Source of the DNA: Dorea sp. D27
GTDB taxonomy: Bacteria > Bacillota > Clostridia > Lachnospirales > Lachnospiraceae
Direction: 5' to 3'
DNA: 64,000 nucleotides
Assembly: GCF_001185345.1 (NCBI RefSeq)
Contig: NZ_KQ236746.1
Location: 147,553-211,552 of the forward strand
Positions 18,163 to 26,446 of the stretch are shown one piece after another. Every line of letters starts with the position of its first letter. Positions within the stretch are counted from its first letter, which is position 1. The translations under genes and the position numbers were made by a program. The notes below the pieces were generated by a model. The model saw only the letters and a list, made by a program, of their open reading frames with translations. It was not told where the DNA came from and made no database searches.

Positions 18163-19350
18163 ATGCGTGTCTTTTCATATGAAGAATTGGAAGAAGCTCC
18201 GCTTATAATAGATGCTATATATAAAGGGGGATCCGAGGGTAATGTAAAAGATGATCCGCTAACTAAGTTGTTGCCTAGAACATCTAATCAAGGCGGTTTC
18301 AGGATTACTCATAGAGTAGACGATATGACTAAGCCTGCTTATGTTGTAATTTATACATCGTTTATGGAGCTTGAATGGCCGGATTTTTTGGATGCGGAAA
18401 AGGGTGTGTTTCGTTATTATGGAGATAATAGAAAGCCAGGGAGAGGGTTACATGAGACATGGAAAAAAGGTAATCTTCTTTTAAAGACGGTGTTTACCTG
18501 GTTAAACGAGAATGGTGATAGTTTAAAAGAAATACCTCCATTCTTAATTTTCAAGAAAGCAGGAGAAGGTAGAGATGTGCAATTTCTTGGTTTAGCAGCT
18601 CCGGGTAACAATAATCTCCCGCCAGACAGAGAGCTTATTGCATTTTGGAGAACAAATAAACAACAGCGATTCCAGAATTATGAAGCTTATTTTACAATAT
18701 TAGATTCGGGTGATGAAGAGATATCTAAAGAATGGTTAAATACTTTGGTTTTTGAGCATGAGAAGAACATTAACTATGCGCCAAGGTGCTGGAGATATTT
18801 CGTTGAAATGGGAAGGCTTGGTGCAAAGGCATTAAAGGCACCAAAAGTCACGATGATTCGTAATAAAGTAGAACAAATCCCAAGTACGGAAGAGGGAAGA
18901 AAATTAGTACAGATAATACATAAATATTATGTGGACAATCCTTATGGTTTTGAGAAATGTGCATTATCAATTATTTGCTTAATGGATAAAAACTTTGTCG
19001 ACTTTGATTTGACTAGACCGTGGCGAGATGGTGGTAGAGATGCGTTAGGAAAGTATCGGATTGGCTTAGAGAGTAACTACTTACATGTTGAATGTGCGCT
19101 TGAAGCAAAATGTTATGCGTTAAATAATTCTGTGGGTGTAAGGCAAATGTCTAGGTTGATATCAAGAATAAAGTATCGACAATTTGGAATTATGGTTACA
19201 ACAAGTTATGTTCATGAACAGGCATATAAAGAGGTTATTGAAGATGAACATCCTATTTTAATAATATCAGGAAAAGACATTGCGGATATTTTAAGAAACA
19301 ATGGAATTGATTGTCAAACAGTAGGTGAATGGCTCAAGTCTATTTGCTAA
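18163..19350 (+). CDS. AspBHI/Mrr-like restriction endonuclease
   Basis: A 395-residue protein with its own AAAGGAG ribosome site, 168 bases after the DUF4420 gene. The N-terminal half (LLPRTSNQGGFRITHRVDD ... FLDAEKGVFRYYGDNR) resembles the SRA-like modified-base-binding domain of AspBHI-type enzymes. The C-terminal domain shows RDGGRDALG and VECALEAKCYA (D and E-x-K), then VGVRQMSRLISR and FGIMVTTSYV, as in Mrr-type nucleases. AspBHI relatives cut DNA that contains 5-methylcytosine in a given context. Its presence beside a C5 methyltransferase therefore needs explanation. The alternative is a conventional endonuclease with a similar fold. Confidence 0.75.
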   Translation: MRVFSYEELEEAPLIIDAIYKGGSEGNVKDDPLTKLLPRTSNQGGFRITHRVDDMTKPAYVVIYTSFMELEWPDFLDAEKGVFRYYGDNRKPGRGLHETWKKGNLLLKTVFTWLNENGDSLKEIPPFLIFKKAGEGRDVQFLGLAAPGNNNLPPDRELIAFWRTNKQQRFQNYEAYFTILDSGDEEISKEWLNTLVFEHEKNINYAPRCWRYFVEMGRLGAKALKAPKVTMIRNKVEQIPSTEEGRKLVQIIHKYYVDNPYGFEKCALSIICLMDKNFVDFDLTRPWRDGGRDALGKYRIGLESNYLHVECALEAKCYALNNSVGVRQMSRLISRIKYRQFGIMVTTSYVHEQAYKEVIEDEHPILIISGKDIADILRNNGIDCQTVGEWLKSIC

Positions 19351-19440
19351 TCTTTAGTTAATTTGACATTAGATAATTAACTTTATTGATAGTGAGTCGT
19401 ATTAAAAGCATATTTGTTTTTTAGGGGGTATTCTGATTAT

Positions 19441-19600
19441 TACGCCATGTAGTATAAAAAATACCTTTCCCCGCATGTGGAAACCGCCGTGCTTCTCGTG
19501 CGGAGACCTTGATTCCAGGCGGGTTTGCGGGATTATTTGGAGAAAATGGTGTTGTGTTTTAACAGAAGGTGAGATGGATAAGTTTCCATAGAGGCAAGGT
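19441..19600 (+). pseudogene. Relic A of a repeated methyltransferase-like 3' sequence
   Basis: This stretch contains GCCATGTAGTATAAAA, then a segment reading SPHVETAVLLVRRP before a stop. It matches relic B (21675-21840) over roughly 160 bases. HVETxxLL is the motif found near the C-terminus of RlmD/RumA-type uracil-5-methyltransferases. It is non-coding overall. The surrounding 19351-19805 holds no other gene that I recognise. Confidence 0.5.
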
Positions 19601-19805
19601 GGGGGAAATATTTCGATAGGGTTTTGTTACATGGTTTTCGGAAAATAGATACCATGGGGCAAAACCCTTATTTTTTGGCAAAACGTATACTATATAGCCA
19701 AAGTCCCACTTATGACGACAATGTTTTCCCTTATGGCAATGGACTGTTCGATTAAAATATAGTAAACTAAAGTCAGTGACAAAATGGATTTTGGAGGGGA
19801 TTGTT

Positions 19806-20485
19806 ATGATAATAAAAGGCTTTCCGTTAATCAAATTTCAAAGTGCAAAGCGAATTGAGGACTTACAAAATGGTCTTATTTATATGAACTCGTTAGAATG
19901 GTACCGTAAGCACGAGAGTGAAAATGGTGATATTGTAGTGGGGGATTCGTTTGAAGCAAAATTTCATAATTAATGAAGCAAAATTTAAATTACTTGATAC
20001 GGGTGAAGAAATTGATATTAATGATGAACTCATAACAACTAGCGTATCAAATGATTATGCGTATTGCATGTTTGGTATTAATCCATACAGTAATAGCTTT
20101 AGTTTTATAAATGAACAAAAAGAAATTATAGAAAATTTTGGAGATACTGCTCTGTTAATATTAGACAAAGATGAATTTATCAATAGAATTCAAACTGAAG
20201 CATTAAAAAAAACTTAATGTTTAAAAGGGTTTTGTTCGATATTATGAGGAAAAAGAAGATTCAGTAAATTTGATTTTGTCTTTACTTTCTGGAATGCATA
20301 ATATTGCTTTTTGGAAACGAAAAAAGTACATTTATCAGCAGGAGTATAGATTTTTGATTCATGCTCAAAGCTATGAAAGTGAACATTTGGAATTGAATAT
20401 TGGAGATATACGTGATATTTCAAGGGTTTTTAAAACATCAGAGATATTAAACGCCAGAGTTGTTAAAATTGAAGAAAAGGTATAA
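19806..20485 (+). pseudogene. Unrecognised gene broken by frameshifts (possibly DUF2971-like)
   Basis: The start at 19806 follows GGAGGGGATT and reads MIIKGFPLIKFQSAKRIEDLQ, with NSLEWYRKHESENGDIVV next. Frames then change: INEAKFKLLDTGEEI ... DEFINRIQTEALKK, and finally GFVRYYEEKEDSVNLI and RKKYIYQQEYRFLIHAQ to the stop at 20485. At least two frameshifts, near 19969 and 20215, are needed. The pattern of an N-terminal LIKF strand, an NSLxxYR segment and a C-terminal QEYRFLI segment resembles DUF2971-type proteins found in defence islands, but I cannot confirm the family. Confidence 0.55.
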
Positions 20486-20531
20486 TTAATGATATTATTC
20501 TTATAACAGTATATTGAAGGAAGGATGAACC

Positions 20532-21539
20532 ATGGAAAAGCAATTTTATGAACAGATTAAAAGAATTCTTTTAGAAGCCAGAAACAAAGTATATCAAACA
20601 GCAAACTTTGCAATGGTGGAAGCGTACTGGAATATAGGTAAAAGTATCGTGGAACAGCAGGATGGTTATGAAAAAGCAGAATATGGGAGTAGATTAATAG
20701 CAGAATTATCCAAACAAATGACTGTAGATTTTGGTAAAGGTTTCACACCGACTAACCTTAAATATATGAGACAGTTTTATCTGACATTTCCAAATAGTCA
20801 CGCACTGCGTGACGAATTGAGTTGGACACATTATCGCCTGCTCATGCGCGTGGAAAATGAAAATGCCCGTGAATTCTATACAGAAGAAGCAATAAAATCG
20901 AATTGGAGCACACGGCAGTTGGAACGGCAAATTAATTCTTTCTTTTATGAAAGGCTGCTATCCAGTCAAAATAAAGAAAAGGTTTCAGAAGAAATCCAGA
21001 AATTGGAGCCTGCAAAAGTTCCAGAGGATATTATACGCGATCCATATGTATTAGAGTTTCTGGGATTAAGTCCGAATGATGCTTTTTATGAGAGCGGCCT
21101 TGAAGAAGCGTTGATAACTTATTTGCAGAAATTCCTCTTAGAGTTGGGGCGAGGGTTTTCTTTTGTTGCCAGACAAAAGCGAATTACATTTGACGGACGC
21201 CATTTTCGAATAGATCTTGTCTTTTATAATTACATTTTGAAATGCTTTGTATTAATTGATTTAAAAATTGGGGATTTGACACATCAGGATTTAGGTCAGA
21301 TGCAGATGTATGTACATTACTACGAACGTGAGTTGATGAATGAGGGAGATAATCCACCGATAGGAATTGTTCTTTGTGCGGACAAAAGTGAATCTATAGT
21401 AAAGTATACCTTACCAGAAAATGAAACGCAGATTTTTGCGTCAAAGTATAAGCTATATCTGCCAAGCGAAGAGGAGCTGTTACAGGAATTGCAAAAAGAG
21501 TACAGGGCATTGGAATATGATAAAGAAAAATTAAAATAA
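20532..21539 (+). CDS. DUF1016/YhcG-type PD-(D/E)XK nuclease-domain protein
   Basis: A 335-residue protein with a GAAGGAAGG ribosome site. The N-terminal DUF1016_N part (about 1-165) includes AYWNIGKSIVEQQ, YMRQFYLTFP and LSWTHYRLLMRV. The C-terminal nuclease part (about 170-320) includes GLEEALITYLQKFLLELGRG, RIDLVFYN and LIDLKIGDL (glutamate, aspartate and D-x-K), then LGQMQMYVHYYERE. The family is common in genomic islands and is assumed to act on DNA; its biological role is not settled. Its 3' end and following spacer recur as a degraded duplicate at 24815-25080. Confidence 0.88.
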   Translation: MEKQFYEQIKRILLEARNKVYQTANFAMVEAYWNIGKSIVEQQDGYEKAEYGSRLIAELSKQMTVDFGKGFTPTNLKYMRQFYLTFPNSHALRDELSWTHYRLLMRVENENAREFYTEEAIKSNWSTRQLERQINSFFYERLLSSQNKEKVSEEIQKLEPAKVPEDIIRDPYVLEFLGLSPNDAFYESGLEEALITYLQKFLLELGRGFSFVARQKRITFDGRHFRIDLVFYNYILKCFVLIDLKIGDLTHQDLGQMQMYVHYYERELMNEGDNPPIGIVLCADKSESIVKYTLPENETQIFASKYKLYLPSEEELLQELQKEYRALEYDKEKLK

Positions 21540-21910
21540 CTTTACATAAAGAAAGTGTAATTTGGGAGGGAAGGGGTAAATTTATTCATAAAGGGGTGAT
21601 TTTCGTTCAAAAGGGGTAAGAGGGGTAAAATTAACGAAGAAATTTACCCTACCATTAGGTAATGAAATACTTTTGCTATGTAGTATAAAACTTCTGTCCC
21701 ACCGCATGTGGAAACAGTGGCGTTGCTTGCGCGGAAACCTTGATTCTAGGCGGGGCTGCGGGGTTTTTAGCGGGAAATGGAGTTGTGTTTTTAAAGGAAT
21801 AGAGATGGATAAGTTTCTGTAGATAGGGGGACGGGGATAACGCTGGATGGTTTGAAAATGAGGTGGTGTCGGGAAAAAGAAAGAATCCGAAAACCCGGGG
21901 AGTATCCCAA
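21540..21910 (+). repeat. Spacer plus relic B, copy of the 24.9-25.1 kb sequence
   Basis: The 150 bases after the DUF1016 stop (GGGAGGG, GGGGTAAATTTATTCATAAA, then TTCAAAAGGGGTA) match 24907-25060 with few changes. They lead into GCTATGTAGTATAAAA and the segment VPPHVETVALLARKP at about 21690-21735, relic B, which also matches relic A. No intact gene lies here before the IS256 end at 21911. Confidence 0.65.
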
Positions 21911-21919
21911 AGATTGTGT

Positions 21920-21965
21920 AAACCTCCAAACTGATGTAAGATAAAATTACTCAGTTTGGAGGTTT
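21920..21965 (+). promoter_or_regulatory. Hairpin that blocks inbound transcription and masks the transposase ribosome site
   Basis: AAACCTCCAAACTGA (21920-21934) pairs perfectly with TCAGTTTGGAGGTTT (21951-21965). The right arm contains the GGAGG ribosome site of the transposase and is followed by a T-rich run. Such structures are known to protect insertion sequences from activation by outside promoters. Confidence 0.65.
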
Positions 21966-21970
21966 TATTT

Positions 21971-23212
21971 ATGGCAAGAAAAAAAGATTCACCACAAAAG
22001 GCTGCACTTAGAGAAATGATGAGCTGCTACATGAAAGACAATGGAGTCAAAATCAAGGATGGTACCGATGCAAACTCCATCATGCGTGACATGATGTCCG
22101 TCATCCTGGAGGGTGCCCTGGATGAAGAGTTAGAGGAAGAACTTGGGTACAGCAAGTATGATTACCGCAATAAGGATACAGATAACAGCAGAAACGGACA
22201 CTCCCAGAAAACCATGCATACCAGTTATGGAGATATAGAGCTGGATATCCCAAGAGACCGAAAAGGCGAGTTTGAACCACAGGTCGTTAAGAAGTATCAG
22301 AACACGATCACACAGGACATGGAAGAAAAAATCATCTCCATGTATGCCAAAGGCATGACCACGGGAGATATTGAAAGCCATATGCGTGAGCTGTATGGCA
22401 TTGATATCTCTGACAGTACAGTCAGCCGAATCACGGATAAGGTCCTCCCAATCGTAAAGGAATGGCAGGAACGGCCTTTGGAAGATGTTTACGCGGTTGT
22501 ATATATGGATGCCATCCATTTTCATGTGAGAAACGAGGGGCGTATTGTGAAACGTGCTGTCTACATAGCGCTTGGAATCGATATGGAAGGAAGGAAAGAC
22601 GTACTGGGAATGTATGTGGGGCAAAACGAGAGCGCTAAGTTCTGGCTGTCCATCCTGAACGGATTGAAGAACCGTGGCGTTGAAGATATCCTGATTGCCT
22701 GCGTGGACGGTCTGACCGGTTTCCCCCAAGCGATAGAAGCCGTTTTCCCTCAGACGGAAATCCAGCAATGCATCATCCACCAGATACGAAACACCACCCG
22801 GTTTGTATCCTACAAAGAGATTAAGACGCTGATGGCCGATTTAAAGCGGGTATATGCTGCACCGACAGAAGAAGCCTCATTGGTGGAACTGGAGGGTTTT
22901 GATGAGAGATGGAGTGGGAGATACCCTAAAATCGCGAAATCCTGGCGGGATAACTGGGCCAACCTATCCACCTACTTTAAATACCCGGAAGCCGTCCGTC
23001 GTCTAATATATACAACCAATGCCATAGAAGGATTCAACCGCCAGCTCCGGAAGGTGACAAAGTCAAAGAGCGTGTTCCCATCCGATGACAGTCTGCTGAA
23101 AATGTTGTATCTTGCAATGATGGATATCACAAAAAAATGGACGGGGCACCGTCAGGATTGGGGGCAGATTCATTCCCAGCTAGAGATATATTTTGAAGAA
23201 CGCTTATCCTGA
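21971..23212 (+). CDS. IS256-family transposase
   Basis: A 413-residue DDE transposase starting MARKKDSPQKAALREMM; the ATG at 21971 has GGAGG ten bases upstream. The N-terminal helical part includes EGALDEELEEELGYSKYDYR. The catalytic domain shows VVYMDAIHFHVR (first aspartate), CVDGLTGFPQAIEAVFP (second aspartate) and NAIEGFNRQLRKVTKSK (glutamate region). Length is normal for the family (about 400). It appears intact and could be active. It landed directly behind the DUF1016 spacer. Confidence 0.95.
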   Translation: MARKKDSPQKAALREMMSCYMKDNGVKIKDGTDANSIMRDMMSVILEGALDEELEEELGYSKYDYRNKDTDNSRNGHSQKTMHTSYGDIELDIPRDRKGEFEPQVVKKYQNTITQDMEEKIISMYAKGMTTGDIESHMRELYGIDISDSTVSRITDKVLPIVKEWQERPLEDVYAVVYMDAIHFHVRNEGRIVKRAVYIALGIDMEGRKDVLGMYVGQNESAKFWLSILNGLKNRGVEDILIACVDGLTGFPQAIEAVFPQTEIQQCIIHQIRNTTRFVSYKEIKTLMADLKRVYAAPTEEASLVELEGFDERWSGRYPKIAKSWRDNWANLSTYFKYPEAVRRLIYTTNAIEGFNRQLRKVTKSKSVFPSDDSLLKMLYLAMMDITKKWTGHRQDWGQIHSQLEIYFEERLS

Positions 23213-23395
23213 TTAAAAGCTGAAATGGGCTGCCAAAGACAGTTCTGCTTGACATGCCCCAAAACAGCATTATAATACAAGCAAAGGACAAAACCCGAAA
23301 AAACTGGCTTTGCCCTTTGGTAACTAATGACATGTCTTATGTCAGTTTTTGCATTTACACAAAACTTGAAACGGTCTCATATTAGATTATCAATA

Positions 23396-23586
23396 ATTAA
23401 TTTCAGGCGTTTTTTCCTTTATTTCTTTAAATTTAATATTTTGCTTTTCTAAATCTTCTATTTCTTTTCTCAAGTTAGATTTAATAATAGGCTTCTCATC
23501 ATACATTCATTATCTTCTAAACTATTAGCAAATAATTTTAAATTATAATTTAAAACTTTTTTATATGGTAACGTGGAATTGCCCAT
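23396..23586 (-). pseudogene. Small helical-protein remnant
   Basis: Minus-strand frames carry EKPIIKSNLRKEIEDLEKQN and KFKEIKEKTPEINY to a stop near 23396, preceded in another frame by VLNYNLKLFANSLEDNE. It is a charged, coiled-coil-like fragment downstream of the DUF4238 relic. It has no intact start and I do not recognise it. Confidence 0.35.
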
Positions 23587-24443
23587 TTATATAAATACCT
23601 GTCGCGACGCCTGAATCATTTGTCCGTAATTCTGAAAGTCAATTATCTCTTTTGTACCATCAATAATACAATCTACATATTCACCAAAGGCATCTAACTT
23701 GGTATTATTAGAGGGAAGAATCATCAGAAACAGCTGCGTTGATATAGGAAAAAAATAAAACTATTGTTATCAGTAATATAATTATCTTCAATTTTATATG
23801 ATTTTAGTTTTTCATTATATAGAACAACTGGATTATCACTTGTAAAAATTTTTTTATCATTAAGCTTAGATCTAATTAAAATCCAGTTTCTATCCATTAA
23901 TATTTGGTGAGAAAGATTTAATGTAATTTCATGGTTTGCTAATTCAAGATATTGATTTTTAGCAAATGCCTCTAACCCTGTTTTAGAAATATAGGTTTCT
24001 CCTGTTCGCTCCTTTAACAAATCCAACTTTTCTTTTATATTTTTTAAAATAAGGGGAATCTTAGGACTAAAAGAATTATAACTATGCCTTCTCCACTTTT
24101 CTGTTCGAAAGAGTTGTGTAATAATAATTATTGACATCTTGTTTTTAACTTCATCCACTAAAATTTTCTCCGTAGATTTTAACTTAGTACTTTTATTTAT
24201 AATTTTCTCAAATGTTTCTGGCAAACTATTTTCTATATTCATAGAATAAAACTCTTCCCAAATCAGCTCATTGTTTCTTAAATAATCTCGATAAAAATCT
24301 CTCTTAACAGCTAAATCTTTGGGAGATGCATAATATTCACAAATTTTCAATTTATCAAATACCTTAATTTTACCACTATCACTAACAAAATATTTTAAAT
24401 AGCACTGGGGAACAATATGATGTCTTCTCGGTATATTATTCAC
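23587..24443 (-). pseudogene. DUF4238 protein, frameshifted in a T-run
   Basis: The start at 24443 has an AGGAGAT ribosome site and the protein opens with NNIPRRHHIVPQCYLKYFV, the hallmark HHIVPQxYL of DUF4238. The frame is open for 239 codons but after DNNSFIFF it leaves the conserved path. Adding one T to the run at about 23749-23755 would restore PISTQLFLMILPSNNTKLDA to a stop at 23587. The family is found with mobile elements and its function is unknown. The remaining 235 residues may still fold. Confidence 0.7.
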
Positions 24444-24471
24444 TTATATCTCCTTAATTACAAATATTAAA

Positions 24472-24650
24472 CTATTCTTCTCTATAAATAAATCTGATTT
24501 CACGTATATTTTTTCCACCAATGTTATCAACTAATTAATCATCAGTCATTAAAAGTCCTTCTTTTTCGTAAAATTTTCTGGCTCTCAGGTTTTCTTCTAG
24601 ATTACACAAAAAAATATATACCTTTAAATACATATATCCAACTTTTAATC
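24472..24650 (-). pseudogene. GNAT acetyltransferase C-terminal remnant
   Basis: The minus strand reads LEENLRARKFYEKEGLLMTDD, then after a stop NIGGKNIREIRFIYREE and TAG at 24472. The N-x-R-A-x-x-F-Y-x-x-x-G segment is the GNAT C-terminal signature and the ending is typical of the family. Several stops are present. The stretch from 24651 to 24814 shows no gene. Confidence 0.6.
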
Positions 24651-24814
24651 ATTTATCCTGCTGATTATTATTTTGTCATAAATAGGCGTAATATACCGGA
24701 CCTCCGGAACTTCCTATATTTTCTCTAAGTGGGTTTACTACACTTAAGGTAAACCGTTCATAATAAGAGTAGTATTTGGAATGTGAAAGACATGGCCGAC
24801 CATGATTTTGCTAC

Positions 24815-25289
24815 ATAGTATAGGTTATTTTCCAAGTGAAGAAGAGCATTCTTAGGAAATATAAAGGGCTATGAGGCACTGGAATATGACAATGAAAAAT
24901 CAAAATGACTTTGTTTAAAGAAAGAGTTATTTTTATGGGAGGGGTATTAAAAGGGGTAAATTTATTCATAAAGGGGTCATTTTTGTTCAAAAGAGGTATG
25001 AGAAGTGAAATTGACGAAGAAATATACCCAACCATTCTGTAATGAATATGCTTTTGCCATGTAGTATAAAATGTCCGTCCCACCATATGCCGAGACAGTA
25101 ATCCTTTTGTCCAAACTAAGGTCGGTCCATTCCATTGAAGCTAAAAATGAGCTGGATTTAACAACTGCGGATAGTAAAGCGACCCATGAAGAGATTAAGT
25201 AGTATGTGTTTGATAATACGGGGCTTAAGGTATTACGATATTATGAAGCACAGGTTAAGAGCGAGTATGGTTTAAATGTAAGTATGTAA
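24815..25289 (+). pseudogene. Relic C: DUF1016 tail, conserved spacer and methyltransferase C-terminal fragment
   Basis: Bases 24815-24906 encode remains of YRLF, PSEEE and KGYEALEYDNEKSK, matching the DUF1016 C-terminus at 21450-21539. A spacer matching 21540-21690 follows. Then come VPPYAETVILLSKLRSVHS, EAKNELDLTTADSKATHEEI, a TAG, and YVFDNTGLKV. The last part matches the C-terminal extension of RlmD/RumA-type methyltransferases in Clostridia. All parts are degenerate. Confidence 0.6.
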
Positions 25290-25304
25290 CATAAACTGAC
25301 AAAG

Positions 25305-25352
25305 AATCCGGTGATACTGGAGAACAGTGTTCTTGTATGACCGGATTTTTTC
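25305..25352 (+). terminator. Terminator after relic C
   Basis: AATCCGGT (25305-25312) pairs with ACCGGATT (25340-25347) and is followed by TTTTTC. It faces the plus strand. The rest of 25353-25567 contains nothing recognisable. Confidence 0.6.
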
Positions 25353-25567
25353 TTGGAAACATCTTGATGGACAAGCAGGCATATCATAGAGTGATATAAT
25401 CGCAGCTGTTGAATTTATCTGCTCAAACATCTCATGATAATTCTAACCGGAATTATGCAGAAAAGCATGTTGTTGCAGATAAAAAACGTATCAAGCTTAA
25501 ATCATAAAAAAGCAAGTCAGAAAATATGGCTGTGACATAGGTGCCGGGTTTTTGGCAAAGCCGCTTT

Positions 25568-26446
25568 CTAATAATTGCTGCCTGCGGCGCTGATCTGCTC
25601 TGCCAGTTCAAGTTCCTGTTCAAACAGGCCGGCGAAAAGGCGGCATGATTCATCGAAGACGGCTCTGCTTTGTCTGGTGAGCGCGGCTTTATAAAATCCA
25701 TTTTTAACTGCCATCCATTCCTCATAGAATGGATGTGAGAAAAACAGGGGGGCCCTTTTTGCGGCTTTGTACTGACCTGACAAGAAATGTCTGTATAGAT
25801 GACGTCCGGCCAGCATAGTGTCAACATATTTTGCAGGAAGCAAAGTCCTCTTTTCTTCCCCCTTCATCCAGACAGCGGCCTGTTCAAGAAAATGTCGTAA
25901 GGTTCCGGGATGGAATCTCAGCACTTCCTGTGACTGCGTGTAGAGTGGGTCAAGTGTGCTATCTATAGTGAGGGCGCAGGTATGACACGTCTTGACAGTG
26001 ATAAGGGCAAAAGCATTGGGAATCAGATCTTGCGTAGCCAGTCTTTGGCAGCTTAACCCGTACGTCGGATCGAAACATTCGTGCTGCTCTGCCCTTCCTT
26101 TTTGAACGATAAAGTAATGTGGCCCGTGGAGAAGCTGATGGAGCGGACTCCATGGAATGAAGCAGGCATCCATGCCAATGATGGCATAGTCCCCGGCAGG
26201 AGTGTCAGCCCACTTCATCTCACGCACCGCCTCTTCCGTAAGGGGTGCGTCTAACTCCATACCCATGGATTCCAGCGTTTCTTGTATCTTCCGGGAGAGA
26301 AATACGTCGCAGATCGGGTCGTAACGCAGATGACCTTCTGCCCAGAGTTTCGAAAAGGCGGCAGTATAGTCAAGTCCGAAAGCGTTGGCTAAGGTAATCA
26401 TACAATCATGGTAGCAGTTAAGTCCCTGAAAGTGGATAAGCTTCAC
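25568..26446 (-). CDS. BtrH-like acyltransferase/cysteine-protease-fold protein
   Basis: A 292-residue protein whose N-terminus HFQGLNCYHDCMITLANAFG matches the BtrH N-terminal domain. In butirosin synthesis BtrH moves an acyl group from a carrier protein to the aminoglycoside; the fold is papain-like and the cysteine in NCYHDC is a plausible nucleophile. PHYFIVQKGRAEQHECFDPT supplies the conserved histidine/aspartate region near 110-128. The C-terminal half is helical and unassigned. The start overlaps the stop of the ligase gene (ATGA-type), indicating one operon with the ligase and carrier protein upstream. The substrate is unknown. Confidence 0.75.
   Translation of the reverse strand: MKLIHFQGLNCYHDCMITLANAFGLDYTAAFSKLWAEGHLRYDPICDVFLSRKIQETLESMGMELDAPLTEEAVREMKWADTPAGDYAIIGMDACFIPWSPLHQLLHGPHYFIVQKGRAEQHECFDPTYGLSCQRLATQDLIPNAFALITVKTCHTCALTIDSTLDPLYTQSQEVLRFHPGTLRHFLEQAAVWMKGEEKRTLLPAKYVDTMLAGRHLYRHFLSGQYKAAKRAPLFFSHPFYEEWMAVKNGFYKAALTRQSRAVFDESCRLFAGLFEQELELAEQISAAGSNY

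Larger units (their letters stand above)
21911..23366 (+). mobile_element. IS256-family insertion sequence
   Basis: One transposase gene is bordered by imperfect inverted repeats of about 30 bases: left AGATTGTGTAAACCTCC from 21911, and right the complement of CATTTACACAAAACT ending near 23366, with the shared inner AAACTGA..TAAGA. I could not see a target-site duplication, so the ends may be off by a few bases. Confidence 0.8.

Noticed and set aside
19441..21840. Relics A and B as ends of an insertion sequence
   Set aside because: No terminal inverted repeats or transposase belong to them, and the conserved part reads as a protein motif.
22130..22780. Minus-strand reading frame of 216 codons inside the IS256 transposase
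   Set aside because: It is a shadow of the transposase gene without a start signal.
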